Assembly: GCA_036417435.1 (NCBI GenBank)
Contig: CM070919.1
Coordinates: 30,505,318-30,569,317 of the forward strand
Source of the DNA: Inia geoffrensis
Lineage: Eukaryota > Chordata > Mammalia > Artiodactyla > Iniidae
Length of the DNA: 64,000 nt
Direction: 5' to 3'
Under the pieces are notes generated by a model, which had not been told where the DNA came from, did no database searches, and was given only the letters and a program-made list of their open reading frames with translations. Below are positions 35,479-53,063 of this stretch, piece by piece (positions within the stretch are counted from its first letter, which is position 1; the number at the start of each line of letters is the position of its first letter). The translations under genes were made by a program, and so were the position numbers.

Positions 35479-36610
35479 AATAGTCTTTATTTTTTGAGAG
35501 CAGTTTTAAGTTCATAGCAAAATTGAGCGCAAGGTGCAGAGATTCCCCATAGATCCCCTGCCCACTCCACACACAGCCTTTCTCACCAGCCACATCCTGA
35601 GCCACGTGCTACACTTGTTTCAATCAATGAACCTCCACTGACAGATAGATCACTATGACCCAGAGTCCATAGTTTACATTAGGCTTCACTCTTGGGGTTG
35701 TACATCCTATAGGTTTGGACAAATAGACAACGCTGCGTATCCACCACTATAACATCCTACAAAGTATTTTCATTACCCTAAAAACCCTCTATGTTTCACC
35801 CCTTTATCCTTTCCAACCCCCAACCTGTGAGGACCACTGATCTTTACCAGCTCTATAGTTTGGCCTTTTCCAGAATGTCATAGAGGTGGAATCATACAGT
35901 ATAAACCCTTTTCAGATGGGCTTCTTTCACTTTGTCCCATGCATTTCAGGTTCCCCATGGCTTCTCATGGCTTGACAGTTCATTTCTTTTTATCACTAAA
36001 TAATATCCCATTGTCTGGATGGACCACGGTTTATTTACCCATTTCACATACTGAGAGACATCTTGGTTGCTTCCAAGTTTTGGCAACTATGAATAAAGCT
36101 GATATAAACATCTACGTGCAGATTTTTGGGTGGATGTAAGCTTTCAACTCCTTTGGGTAGATACCAAGGAGTGTGATTGCTGGATCACGTGGTAAGAGTG
36201 TGTTTAATTTGTAAGAAAGTGCCGAAGTGACTGCACCGTTTTGCATTCCCACCAGCATGTGGTGACGTCAATGTCTGGATCCGGCCATCTTCATAGGTGT
36301 GTGGGGTATCTCACTGCCGTTTTTTTTTTTTTTTTTTTTTTTGCGGTACACGGGCCTCTCACTGTTGTGGCCTCTCCCGCTGCGGAGCACAGGCTCCGGA
36401 CGCGCAGGCTCAGCGGCCATGGCTCACGGGCCCAGCCGCCCCGCGGCACGTGGGATCCTCCCGGACCGGGGCACGAACCCGTGTCCCCTGCATCGGCAGG
36501 CGGACTCTCAACCGCTGCGCCACCAGGGAAGCCCCTCACTGCTGTTTTAACTTGCACTTCCCATATAATGTGCAGAGCATCTTCTTTCATGTGTTTTTTG
36601 CCATCAGAGC
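35479..36610 (-). mobile_element. Ancient L1M 3' region interrupted by a SINE
   Basis: Reverse-oriented L1M sequence ('gagagcagttttaagttcat', 'tgcacttcccatataatgtg'). It is split at 36324-36534 by a CHR SINE and resumes after it, so the SINE is younger. Confidence 0.82.
36324..36534 (-). mobile_element. CHR-type SINE nested in L1M
   Basis: Minus-strand short-form CHR SINE with a T-run at about 36320-36342 and head complement ending at 36534. The target-site duplication ctcactgcYgtttt lies at 36310-36323 and 36535-36548 (one mismatch). Confidence 0.94.
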
Positions 36611-36860
36611 TTCGTTTCTCCCACGCAATGACAGCATCGTACTGGGCAGTCATTGGGATCCGAGCGCTGGCCTTGGTCTCACGTTCTTTATTCCTGAAAT
36701 TAGGAAGAGAGCTTACTGAGGGCAGAGTCTACGTCTCCTAGGTCGGAGCTTGGTCCCAAAGGGTCTGGGCACCTCAGGGCAAGTAAGAGCATGTCTGCTT
36801 GTGTGATCACAGAGAAGCTACTTCACCCACCGGAGCCTGGGAGAAGCCTAGGACCTTCTT

Positions 36861-37182
36861 TTTTTCCCTTTTTTTTTTTTTGCTGTGCACGGGCTTTCTC
36901 TAGTTGCGGTGAGCGGGGGCTACTCTCCGTAGCGGTGCGCGGGCTTCTCATTGTGGCGGCTTCTCTTGTTGCAGGGCATGGGCTCTAGGCACACGGGATT
37001 CAGTAGTTGTGGCACATGGGCTTCAGTAGTTGTAGCTTGCGCGCTCTGGAGCGCAGGCTCAGTAGTTGTGGCGCACAGGCTTAGTTGCTCCACGGCATGT
37101 GGGATCTTCCCAGACCAGGGCTCGAACCTGTGGCCCCTGCATTGGCAGGCGGATTCTTAACCACTGCGCCACCAGGGAAACC
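36861..37182 (-). mobile_element. CHR-type SINE, long form
   Basis: Minus-strand long-form CHR SINE. The target-site duplication cctaggaccttctt lies at 36847-36860 and 37183-37196. Confidence 0.94.
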
Positions 37183-37197
37183 CCTAGGACCTTCTTT

Positions 37198-39045
37198 AGA
37201 GGGTTGTTTCCAGGGGTAGACCTGCTGATGTATATAGCGTAGCTCGGAGCCTGACACATGGGCGACCCTAGGAAAGATTAGTGGATGGTGATGAGGATTG
37301 TTCAGTTTGCATTTTGGAGGAATGACCAGATTCCATTAGTCCAAATAATAGCTGAGCTGCAATAAGGGAGCTGAAATCATTTTCCAGGAAATCTGCAGCC
37401 AGCAACCAGGGTGCCTTCTTGTGTTGCTTCATTGTGAATATTTTGTTCTAAAATGGGTACCTAGGAGTTTGGGGGTGATGAGTAGATAGAAAAGGTTAAG
37501 ACAAAGCATAGTTATGCCATGGCCACAGCTCAGTAAACTCCAACTCCTGAAGCACATATTTGGATGGAAAAACACATTTATGATTTGAGAATTAAATCTA
37601 GAGATTAAGAGAAAATACCTATTGGGGACTTCACCCAGGAGTCAGGCTCAGATATCAGCAAAGGGGCTAATAGAAGGGGTTAATAGCTGGTTAATAGAAG
37701 ACTAGCTCCCGCGTCCCTCGCTCACTTTCTCGACTCCAGCCAAGGCCAGTCCTGGCCTGGCGTCTTTCCTCACACCATCAACACACAATTAATGAAATGC
37801 TGGAACAGGCCCAGACAAAAACTTGTTTAGAACACTTCCTCCCCACTTCACCAGTACAAACATCTATTCTGGGTTTGGGCTATTTTCCAAGTTAGGTTAC
37901 ATGATAATAAACAAGTTTTTTTTTTTTTTTTTTTTTTTTTGTGAGTGAAACTTTAACTGGGTACTTTGCAAAACACAATTTAAAAAATTATTTGGAGAAA
38001 CTATTAAGTGGAAAAGTTCGAGACGTAAAGAATTGCATGCAGTTATAAAAATGTTTTTCTCTAAGCTCTATTTATTCCTTGGCATTTGGAAAGACCTGCT
38101 TGGACATACTTCTGACCAGGAATATGTGTTTCCCATAGATGCTGGGACTTTCTTATATAGGCTATCAATAATTACCTATCTTATTTTAAGGATAAAAATG
38201 GGAATTGAAAAGTTCAAGAAATCAAGGAGCTGGCTTAAAGTTGCTGAAAAGTTCAGAATTCATGACTGAAATTTACAAAGTAAATCAACACACTGCAAAG
38301 AAGTAAATTAACCCAGAATGACAAAATGAAAGGATGGTTCCCATGTAACCTCATAAATTTCCTGCTTGATGCATTTCAAGTCTCTGATTTCTAATAAAAT
38401 TCTCATGAGAACATAGTATTGCTCCATAAAAACTCCTGAACTCTCCCCATGAGAACGGGCTGGTTTATAAGGGCACATGGGTTCAAGCCTGTGGTTTATT
38501 TATTAAAAATTTCTCAGTAAATATATCATGGTCCACTGGAGAGCACACCACGGTTATGGGGTGGCCGTGTGTCATTTCTGCTGTCCCCAAGTATGAAGAA
38601 AAACAAGAGGAAGCACGTCAAAAACTCTGAACCATGAAAAAATTGTAATTTTCCCCCTAAAGAAAGTTCTATGTGAGCTACCCCTGGCCTTTATCTTTGG
38701 CCCAAAAGACCTTGTAGGAGTTTCATCTTTGCCTTATGGGAGTCTGAATGGTTGACAGCGAGCCCGCAAGGCACAGGGTGGAGTCTTGGTGCCCTCTCCC
38801 TACCATGCGGCATCCCTCCTGGGTCACCTATCCTGGGGCTTCCCTCCTGGGGCATCCCTCCAGGGCACCCCTCCTGGGAGCACACGGCAGACAAAGTCTG
38901 CCAAGTGGGTATTGCACATTTCTAGGGATTTCAAACGTCTCAGAGAAAAGATGTAGTTTTAAATGTAGGCAAGAAAATAATGAGTTCGTGGCTTACTCAG
39001 CTCTCCCCACATGCCTACCACCTGGGAAAGTAATCTTTAATAACC
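37198..39045. other. Intergenic DNA without recognised gene
   Basis: Unique AT-rich DNA with a T-run at 37918-37940, possibly the tail of an unrecognised retrocopy. A short imperfect repeat of 'ctcctggggc' lies at 38817-38880. The 38033-38269 frame is unsupported. Confidence 0.5.
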
Positions 39046-39245
39046 TTGTGTCTTTCATCTGTGCCAAATACTTGGCCAGAAGCTTCACGGGTCTTACCCC
39101 ACTCGATCCTACACACGATCCTTTAACACGGGCTGTTACTATCACCCTTGTTTCAGAGTGAGGGAACTTCACACAGAAAGGTTAAGTTGCAGGGATCACA
39201 CGCTCTCTGGGATGGAGCGGAGACTGGAACCCAGCTAGGCTGACT
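39046..39245 (-). repeat. MIR element
   Basis: Antisense MIR: 'cttgtttcagagtgagggaa', 'agaaaggttaagttgcaggg', 'gactggaacccagctaggct'. Confidence 0.7.
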
Positions 39246-39710
39246 GCAACGCTGACCGCTAACCACCAGACTGGACTTGGAGGGGATGCCCACCAAGGAG
39301 ATGGCATGACTCCTGGGAGACTTTCCAGGTTTTATCCTACTCGCCCCAAGGTCCTCTTTAAACAAACTGGCAGGTTTTCAGATCTCACATTTGCAAAGCA
39401 TCTGTAATCGGTTAAAAATTTTGCTGACCTATCCATGGGCGGGCTGCGTCCGATGCTCACAGCCTGCAGAGGAGACAAGCCCTCCGCCTTTTTTGTGACC
39501 CTTTTCGCCTGACTCCAGTACTCAAGCACTGGACCTCGTGTTTCCAGCACTTGGTGGAGGGCCTGGCACATACAGGTACTCGATGAAACGTTTGGAGAGA
39601 GAAAAATAAGTTCTGCTTCATGGCTGAGAAGAGAGAATAATGAAGAATTTTTAAAATATAGACTTGGAGAGATGGACTGGGAGGTTGGGGTCAGCAGATG
39701 TGAGCTTTTA

Positions 39711-39900
39711 TATATGGAATGGATAAATGACAAGGTCCTACTGTAGAGCACAGGGCACTATATTCAATATCCTATGATAAACCATCATGGAAAAGGATGT
39801 AAGGAAAGAATGTCTATGTATGTGTAACTGAATCACTTTGCTGTACTGTAGAAATTAATGCAACATTGTAAATCAACTTTTGTAGATAAAAAATATTAAA
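39711..39900 (+). mobile_element. L1 3' end fragment
   Basis: Diverged plus-strand L1 3' UTR ('gtagagcacagggcactata', 'gtaactgaatcactttgctg', 'aatgcaacattgtaaatcaa'). Confidence 0.78.
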
Positions 39901-39911
39901 ACTGAAAAAGA

Positions 39912-40447
39912 TAGACTTCTTTTAAAGAGCAGTTTTAGATTCACAACAAAATTGAGAAGAAGGTATAGAGAGTTCCTATTTAACTCCGGCCCCCACCCAT
40001 GTACAGCTCCCCCTGTTATCAACATCCCCACCAGATGATGCGTTTGTTACAACTGATGAACCTACGCGGGCACATTATAATCAGTCAAAGTCTGTGGTTT
40101 CCATTAGGGTTCACTCTTGGCCTTGTACATTCTATGGGTTTGGACAAATGTATAGTGACGTGTATCCGTCATTATGATATGGTGCAGAATAGTTTCACTG
40201 CCCTAAAAATCCTCTGTGCTCCACCTATCCATCCCTCCCTCTGCCCCCAACCCTTGGCAACCACTGATCTCCATAGTTTTACTGTCTCCATAGTTTTGCC
40301 TTTTCGAGAATGTCACGTAGTTGGAATCACACAGTATGTACCCTTTTCAGGTTGGCTTCTTTCACTTAGTCATACGCATTTAAGGTTCCTCCATGTCTTT
40401 TCATGGCCTGCTGGCTCATTTCTTTTTAGCCCTGAATAGTAGTCCAT
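39912..40447 (-). mobile_element. Ancient L1M 3' region
   Basis: Reverse-oriented L1M ('aagagcagttttagattcac', 'ctgatctccatagttttact', 'gaatcacacagtatgtaccc'). It is the same family segment as 35479-36610. Confidence 0.8.
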
Positions 40448-42318
40448 TGCCTGAGAAAAGCATACTTTTCACTGCATAGAAATGAAATGCCCTTTCTAGG
40501 TCCATGGGATTTAGCCTGAACCTGGGAGCCGGGGACACCACGGAACCGACGGCACATCACAGAACTCATTGACCCTGAAGAGACACAGAAATGACTTTTT
40601 TTTTCCTTAATGACCGTAGCAATGGGAGCCTGACTCATGGGTCTCCATAATAAAAAAAATCACCCCTTTGGCCCTGTTATATGAAATGCGGGTGAGGAAT
40701 TGTGTACGTCTGTCCCATGAATGAATTCCATGAATAAGTCATTTCATAAGTGCTGACTTCTAAGTTAAGACCACTTGCTATTGACAATGGACATTTATTG
40801 TACTCCTTCTATGGGAAATGGCTCTGCCCTTAACACCTAATTATCTCAATAAACCCTCAAGCTTACAGCTTACAAGGGCAGGGCCTCAGCCGGCTGGGAA
40901 ATGCAAAGGTCCTGCATAGCTTTTCAGAGCTGCTGGTACCATCCACGCGGGGCGTTTGTGTGCCTGCCTGAAAGCAATGGATTAAAAAATCAACCAACTA
41001 AACTTATACTTAAGGGATGAAAGATGGAGCATTAAACAGAACCGGGTCTCCAGGCCAGAATGCGGGCTGATGGAGGGGCAAGGGCGCCACCTACTGAGCC
41101 CACGCTACCCTGCAGGTGCGGGTAGCCAGCCTGCAGCTGCAGTTAACAAGTCCTCTGTCCGCTGCCCTTTCTACCCAGCGTTGAGGATCATGTGAGATTA
41201 CAAGAGCGTTCACTCCTAAAACAGAACATTGATGTACAGTATGCTTAAATCCATAACATACACCTATTGAAACAGCCCGGCACAGCACGTGTTCATTGCA
41301 AAAGTCAGTAAGATCTATGGCTGCTTAATGCGTTAACATGTCATGGGATGTTGATCTCTGCATAGAACGGGCTTCTTGCAGCTTAGAATTATGGCTAAGC
41401 CTTGTCATGAATTAAGTGAGAGAAGAAGGCAGTTGGCCATTTATTTCAAACCCAAGTCAAAACTAAGCCAAATTAAGCTTTTTAGCTGATAGTTATTTAA
41501 AATAAATGACCCAAATCCTTAAAGTTTTTATAACCTTACAAAATGCAACTTGGACCTCTGTCCACCTCACTCTGTTACTCAGATTAATCACATTGCTTCC
41601 TGACTGCTGAGAAAAAAAATATTGACCTCCAAATTCTTCAGACGTTTGAGAAAGGAAGGTGCGGTCTGAATATCTAAGGAAAACTTTATCATTCACTTTG
41701 CAATGGCTGTGATTTAAAGCAAGCACAGGGTTGGCAGCCAGAGTCAATCTCTTTCCCTCCAGTATTCCTAGAAGTTCTGGGGTTATAGGAGGGGAAGGCT
41801 GGGACCTAACATTTTGGGAATTCCTGTTTTGTTTGTTAGTCATTTCCTAAGGGCCATTTTATCATTGGTCCTGACGATAACCCTATGAGCCCACAAGGCC
41901 TGAGAAGGGTCTCGGCCCCCACCCAGCAGGACTCTGTGGAGGAAATTTTTGCCCCTTGTGTCTTGCAAGGTCACAAAACCGTGGCAAGGTGCCCCGAGAT
42001 GAGTTTATGGCTTTGGAGCAAGTACTGCAAAACTTTTTAGTAAAAACAAGCTTAAGCCTCCATCAGGATCCAGGATGCATTGGCTCTGGGGTAACGCAGT
42101 ATCCCAGGGGTGGTGGTGTCTCCCTCCTTTCACGGTCTAAGGGACAGAGGACCTCCACCCCCACAGGGTGACTCAGGCTCCACTCTCTCTGGAGGGTGGC
42201 TGGGACACTCGGCTTGGGAAATGGGACAAGCAAACAGAAGGACCCTGTCCCTTGGGTAAGAGAGCTCATCTCCCATTGGCTTTGAGGCCATACACAAGAA
42301 CTCTGTAAGTTAGCCAGA
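40448..42318. other. Intergenic DNA without recognised gene
   Basis: Unique sequence. Frames at 41493-41843 (minus) and elsewhere have no recognised domain. Confidence 0.5.
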
Positions 42319-42419
42319 CCAACAGACAGTATCCCCGATTTACAGAAGAGGAACCTAAGCCTCAGAACAATGAATTGATTTCCGTACAGTCAGAGAGTTA
42401 GCTGGAAAGAGAGCCAGGT
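42319..42419 (-). repeat. MIR fragment
   Basis: Antisense MIR: 'cccgatttacagaagaggaa', 'cctaagcctcagaac', 'gagttagctggaaagagagc'. Confidence 0.65.
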
Positions 42420-42490
42420 CTCAATGCTTCCCTCAAAGGCACAGTTGGCCTCCCACCAGCTCAATGCTTCCCTCAAAGGCACAGTTGGCC
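42420..42490 (+). repeat. Tandem duplication, 40-bp period
   Basis: A 31-bp segment beginning ctcaatgcttccctcaaagg is repeated exactly at 42420-42450 and 42460-42490, with a 9-bp spacer. Confidence 0.95.
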
Positions 42491-43437
42491 AAAGCTCGTC
42501 TCTTCAGCGACTGACCAAACTTCAGGTATAAGAAAAAAAAAAAAGCAAATCTCTACTCTCTTTTCAAATGCTCCATCTTTTAAGGTGAATTAAAGACAAA
42601 ATGTCACCTTGAAATCCAGAATTTTCAGATCTGGATGACCTCCTCAGTTGACACTGGTTGGTTATTTCCTTGTTGGTCTCTGTTCTCCTAGTTTCAGCTT
42701 AAAGGACACACTAAGAACCCAAATCCATATTGCTTATTCTCTTCCTCTTTCTCCCTTCCCCCATCCCCAGCCAATCTGTAAACAAATCAGAAAAATCCCC
42801 AGTGGGCTGGAAACGTGTCCACGGTTTGTTCCAGCAGCTAGAATGAATTGCGTTCCACCAAGATTTAGACCCCATTTATAATGGAAACCCTGATGGGCAG
42901 TGTTGTAATTAAAGTCTTGCCATAATGAAGTGGTCAAAGTCATGGATTTGTCCATAGTGTTTTTCCACTGGAGATTTCCTTCCTGAGAGATGTTAAATTA
43001 AAATCTGGATTATAGCTTTGACTTCAGAGCAGGGTCTCTCCCGGCATTGGTAGAGATTAAAGTTGACCATTATGTTGGCTTTGGTAGTCACGATTAGCAA
43101 GGGGGACAGTAGTCAAATTGATTTCTGCAAGATTGATGGGGGTGTGGGTTAGGGGTTTGGTGCCGGAGGAACTTATTTCGGCAAACTTGCATTGACGCCC
43201 AGATTTTTAACCAGGGAATGTTTTCTCTGCTCTCTGAGTGGCTACATAAAATAGAAAAAGTGACTAGGTTGAACAGGTATCAGGGTGACCAGCCGTCCTG
43301 ATCAGCCTGGGACTATCGGGTTTTAGCCCTAAAATCTCAGATCCCAGGAAACCCCCTGTCTTAGGGAAACAAGGGTGGTTGGTCATCTTAAAAAGTATGG
43401 AAAATTGAATCAAACCCTGGAGGACAGAAGAGTTAAC
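42491..43437. other. Intergenic DNA without recognised gene
   Basis: Unique sequence. Nothing more is recognisable. Confidence 0.5.
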
Positions 43438-43448
43438 AGTCTATTTTA

Positions 43449-43577
43449 CTTTTTTTTTATTTTTTAGCTGCACCGCGCAGCATGTGGGACCTTAGTCCTC
43501 CAACCAAGGAAAGGGCCCACACCCCTTGCAGTGGAAGGGTGGAGTTTTAACCACTGGACAGCCAGGGAGGTCCCCAT
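43449..43577 (-). mobile_element. Short tRNA-derived SINE (Bov-tA/CHR-like)
   Basis: Minus-strand element: T-rich tail at 43449-43465 and head complement 'gccagggaggtcccc' at its right end. The target-site duplication agtctatttta lies at 43438-43448 and 43578-43588. Confidence 0.9.
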
Positions 43578-43655
43578 AGTCTATTTTAAAGAGAAAAACC
43601 AGACTGAGTTTTAAAGTAAAGTCCTTTCTTGGTGCTTAAAAGAACTTAACCACCT

Positions 43656-43795
43656 AGAGGGGTGGGATAGGGAGGGTGGGAGGGAGATGCAAGAGGGAGG
43701 GGATATGGGGATGTATGTATACGTATAGCTGATTCACTTTGTTATACAGCACCATTGCAAAGCAATTATACTCCAATAAAGATGTTTAAAAAAAC
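43656..43795 (+). mobile_element. 5'-truncated L1 3' end
   Basis: Plus-strand copy of the L1 3' UTR: 'gggtgggatagggagggtgg', 'gctgattcactttgttatac', 'actccaataaagatgtttaa' and A-tail. It is the same subfamily as the 14791 and 24866 copies. Confidence 0.88.
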
Positions 43796-43799
43796 AAAA

Positions 43800-44719
43800 G
43801 TATAAACCATAAAAAAAAGAAAAAACTTCAGAGTCATCAGCCTTTAGCTTGAGAACTGATACAGGGCAGTCTCAGAAGGAATGTAGAAATCTCATGCTTG
43901 GCATAGCAGAATATAATATGAAAAACCAAAGACACTGCTGCTCTGCCTAGCAATTTCTTACGCTAGTCTATCCTCGGGTCTCTGGAGGCCTCTGAACAGA
44001 GCAAGGTAGTTCTTGGCGTGCAGGCCTTCCCGGGAGCTGCTACCGGGGCCCCTCTCTTCCAAGCCTGTTCTGCAGGCCCTCGACTGCTTGGCAAACACCC
44101 TTCTCTCTGCTGGAAGACAAAAAGGATGGAGGAGAGAAGGAGCGCAGGGGCCAAGATGTGAGCTGGGGTGACAGTGCCCTGCCCCAGAGGGTGGCTTTCT
44201 AGGTCTTCTCTTAGGTCACTCTGATGGCCATCAGAGTGGAAACCTCCGACTTTTAGGAACTGGTAGGCTGACTGCGGTAGGAAGAAAGGAATGAGTATGG
44301 AATCAAAAATGAGGCAAAAATGGCCAACACAAAACCCCCAAACATTAGACACTTCTGCACAGGGGTGAGGGGAAATGTGCGTCAAAGCTCTTTTTGGACT
44401 TGTAAAAACAGATGTCTCAGGGCACGAATATTAAATCCATCTTTGGAGTTATAAATGCCGAGACTTCTATGAATAGAGGCTGTTTCTGGATTTATACTTT
44501 CAGAGCCTTTGGTAAGTGTGTGTTAACTCTTCCTGCTACTACACATTCTGTAGTTATGAGGTCCAGGATCGTGAGATGGAGAAACGGGACAGGACTGTAG
44601 GGAGGATTTTGACCTACTGGGGAGATGGCTACTCAACCCTCGCCCCACAGAACTCAGGCTTGGCCGTGTGGCCTGTTGAGACGCTGCCCCTCTGGGAGTC
44701 CCTGGCTGGTGTGCCCACT
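43800..44719. other. Intergenic DNA without recognised gene
   Basis: Unique sequence. The frame at 43963-44385 (minus, 140 codons) has no recognised domain. Confidence 0.5.
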
Positions 44720-44885
44720 GCCCCTCAACCCCAGGATGTGGCGTACATGTGACCTTGACCTGCAGCCTGAAGGGGAGACCCGTAGATGACCCACACACTT
44801 GAGTGAAAGATAAGTGCTTGTTGTTTTATGCCACTAAGGTGTTATGCTGTTTGCTTTGCATCCAAAGCTGACGAATACACGTGCT
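44720..44885 (+). mobile_element. MaLR-like LTR 3' end
   Basis: 'tgcttgttgttttatgccac' and 'taaggtgttatgctgtttgc' resemble the 3' end of an MLT1-type LTR. The match is diverged. Confidence 0.5.
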
Positions 44886-45044
44886 TTTAAAGAAGGTGTT
44901 GCCTCATTACGTCACATCTGATTCTCTTCCCTTGGACCAGCCCACGTGTCAGGTCTTCAAAGCTGTCTTCATTCTAGGCTCTCTTCTAATGTCAGAGGTG
45001 GCAGGAGATGTAAAACTTCCTTTCTTATTTTTCTGCTTCTGTTT

Positions 45045-45190
45045 TTCTTTATTGAGGTATAATTGACACATAACGTTATATTAGTTTCAGGTGTACAACA
45101 TCATGATTCGCTATTTGTACATGTTGCAAGCTGACCACCACAGTGATACCACCCATCACCACACACAGTTCCAGTTTTCTCTTCCTTTTC
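45045..45190 (-). mobile_element. Ancient L1 3' fragment
   Basis: 'tttctttattgaggtataat', 'tagtttcaggtgtacaacat' and 'catgattcgctatttgtaca' are the reverse complement of an L1MA-type 3' end. Confidence 0.75.
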
Positions 45191-47079
45191 CTACTTATTA
45201 ACAGAAGAACTTGCAATGAACTTTGTCACTGTGCCTGCAATGGCCGTAGAAAGATATTAACCAGTGATCTAAGAATCTAAGAAAACTAGACATATAAAAA
45301 TAAATTGTTTTATTTTCCTTTTGCATGAGGAGTGAGGAAAACAGCGAAAAGCAGACGCACATTTAAAATGGCCACGTCACAGCTCGGGGGTGCTGGGTTT
45401 AGAGGCAGGTGCTCTACAGCTTGTGAAAGAAGCTGAGGGCATTGCTGTGGGCAATCGGGCGGTTATGGTCGGTCCCCCCAAGGCTGGCCTCCCTCGCTGC
45501 CGGGCTAGGGGCGCCCACTTTTAGAGGCTGCATGGAGAGTCCGAGTCCGCTGCCTGCCCGGTGGGTCCAGCTCTGGCAGTGCCAGTAGAGAGTGGGGACG
45601 GGGCCTTCGTCCCTTTGGCCTCCTCCTGCCCAGTCACTGCGGGTTGGCATTGGTCCTCACCCACAGCACAGCAGGCCCAGGACCCCACTGCGGCTACAGG
45701 TACCCCCTGGATCTGGTGGCAGCCCCCCTCTCTTGCCCTGAGGGGCAGCGCCCTGCAACCCCTCCTTGGTTCCTGGAACTCCACACACAATGCTGCCAAC
45801 AGTCTCCTTGTCACTGTCAATCACCCTGTGAGCAGGACACAGAGGCGCTCAGGCGCTGAGATCTCAGAGACCTCTGCTAAAAAGGCAGGCATGTGCAATT
45901 GTCTTACAAAGACCCACTCCCCCAAATGGTTATTAAGATGCTTTGCTTATGAGAGGTAAAATCCCTAGTCATTCAGAAAAATCTAGAATTGCAATTCCAC
46001 TTACACGTCTTCACTGAGAGTTTGCTGTGAGCTGTCAGCCAGGCCTCACCAGGCAAACAGCTGAAGAAAATAGGCTGCCACAAGGGGCAAAAAATCATTA
46101 TGGAAACATTCATGGAAACCGACCCTAACTTCCTGTAGGTTCCGGCTAGCCGGCATTCCCTCTTTTGTGTCAATGGCCTGGAGGGGACGTGCAGACAGCC
46201 TATAGCACTGAAGGATACTAGGAGTCCTTTTGTTGCCTCCTATGTAGCTTCATGGGAGAAGGGAGTGAGGTAGCCGTAAAAAAAAATTAAGAAAAGCAGG
46301 TGTGACAGCAAATATAAGATAAACGCCCTTAGAGTAAGTACCATGGGGGTAGCAGACGCTTTCGAAGTTCTGGGTGAAAGCCACTTACTGAAACAGTAAC
46401 ATCAATAGGATAGATCTGACATAATGACACTTAGCCTAACAAACAGCTATTCAGCTACTACTAATATTCTGAGGGAGAAAAGAGCAGCCCCTGACATCTG
46501 GGAACTCATCTGATGCTCCCAGCCAGGCCACATGTTCTGTTGGACACAGAGGCTCTCGCAGAATATCAGCCTCAGAAGAAACGGTGGAAACGGTGATAGA
46601 GACAAAAGCAAGGTCACCTCACATCCCACACCCCCTTCTACCCAAAGGGGCAATGGATGCTGTTACCAAATAGGGCTTCCTTCTCACTCTGGTCTGCCCT
46701 CTCTGCAGGTGAGAATGATTGTGAGGCTCAGTCACAGAATTGCACCCAATCCAAAGCGAGCCCCGGCTGCCCGAGGTCCTCTCCAAATTCACCCCCCACT
46801 GTCCCCATCCTCGGTCCTTCCTCACAGCCTCGTCCTGAGATGCCCCGTGGGTGCATTCTCCCTCGCTGTGATGTCATAAACCCAACTGGTTCAAGTTCAG
46901 TGGGTTCCCGGTGGTCACTGGCACTGCCATCTCCAAATGTCACCCTTGGGCTCCGAGGGTCCTGGCCATGGAGATTCAGACAAGGAGTAATGTAGATGCC
47001 TCATCCCATAACCATTTTCTCAAGGTTGCAGTGAGCATGCAGTTCCTGGTGAGCCTTTGGCGTGGAGGGGAAAGGCCAG
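45191..47079. other. Intergenic DNA without recognised gene
   Basis: Unique sequence. Overlapping frames at 45414-45959 and 46532-47192 conflict between strands and have no recognised domain. Confidence 0.5.
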
Positions 47080-47640
47080 ACGTCCTGGTCAGACAAGGCT
47101 CTTCTCCTGCCCTGGTCAGAGCCACTGATGCCGTTCTCCACGTCCTCCTGACAGAGTCTCTCCTTGACCAAACCCTGCTCAGGCTCCCTTGAACTTTTCA
47201 ACCAAGTCTACTTCCACGTTCCTCCCTGCATTGTCCAACTTTAGCAGGAATCCTGTTAAGTCAATTTTAACCAGAAACCCTCACCCTCAATATCTGATTA
47301 CCTTCCATATCTGATCAGGTTCCTCACCCCTTTCCAGCCCGCAGGTGATGTCTGACCTCCCTGGCCTGCCTTCAGTGAGAATCTGTTAGGTCAGTTTAGC
47401 CAGAATCTCCCCTTACCCCAATGCATCTTCTTAGTAATTTCCATCCACTAAGCTCCACCTGCTCCTTGGCTATAAACCCCCACTTGTCCACGATGAGTTC
47501 AGAGTTGTGCTGGTTTTATACTGAGGTCTCTTCCTCTATTGCAATAGCTCCTGAATACAATCTGTTTTTACCACTTTAACTCTGTCCAGCTCTGGTTTTT
47601 CTCTGGCTCTCCTTCCACTGGGCAGAGCCCTGAGATGTCC
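47080..47640 (+). mobile_element. Endogenous retrovirus LTR-like element
   Basis: A pyrimidine-rich block has a TATA-like 'ggctataaaccccc' at about 47469, followed by 'gcaatagctcctgaataca' at about 47540 and 'tctgtccagctctggttttt'. This is the order of a gammaretrovirus-type LTR (TATA box, poly(A) region, U5). No internal viral genes were seen. The family was not identified and the ends are approximate. Confidence 0.55.
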
Positions 47641-48320
47641 TGAAGTTTACCAAGGAATTTCATAAAATAATGCAGTTAAAATACATTTAAAAAAACTGGA
47701 TTAATAACCAGTGTCAGGAGCTTGCTGTGTCATGAAAACCCAGGCAAAATAGGACTCTGGGTTTTACCTTTGAATTTTCTAGGAACCACAGTGGGGGACA
47801 CAAAAGGATCATAGAGTTTGTAAATGGAAGCAGTCAAAATTTTTTTCCGTTTTTGTTTTTTTGCGGTACGCGGGCCTCTCACTGCTGTGGCCTCTCCCAC
47901 TACGGAGAAACAGGCTCCGGATGCACAGGCTCAGCGGCCATGGCTCACAGGCCCAGCCGCTCCGTGGCATGTGGGATCTTCCCGGACCAGGGCACGAACC
48001 CGTGTCCCCTGCATCAGCAGGCGGACTCTCAACCACTGTGCCACAAGGGAAGCCCAGCAATTTTGATTGGAAGCTTTATCTCTACCACCTTCTACACTGT
48101 GTTAGAGAATGACTCCTGTGTATATGTGTGGCATGTGGTGTTTGCAGGGGACCTTATCTAATCTAATCTGGTTCTCTCATTCTCTAGCTGTGTGGACAGA
48201 AGTCCAGAGGGGACGTGATGTACGCAAGGGTGTAGGTGTCAGAAGTGGGATTCCTCCTATCCCGACGCCAATGACCAGCTTGATTAACTGGCCTGTTGCT
48301 TTATCTCACAGTGACTGTGG
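47641..48320 (-). other. XKR5: XKR5 3' UTR / downstream region
   Basis: Sequence after the XKR5 stop on the minus strand. It contains a CHR SINE (47845-48054). I see no strong minus-strand AATAAA between the SINE and the stop; only a weak GATAAA-like site at about 48075. The end of the transcript is undetermined. Confidence 0.45.
47845..48054 (-). mobile_element. CHR-type SINE
   Basis: Minus-strand short-form CHR SINE with a T-rich tail at about 47840-47862 and head complement 'ccacaagggaagccc' ending at 48054. Target-site duplication weak ('aatttt' flanks), so boundaries are approximate. Confidence 0.88.
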
Positions 48321-53063
<4,743 letters not shown>

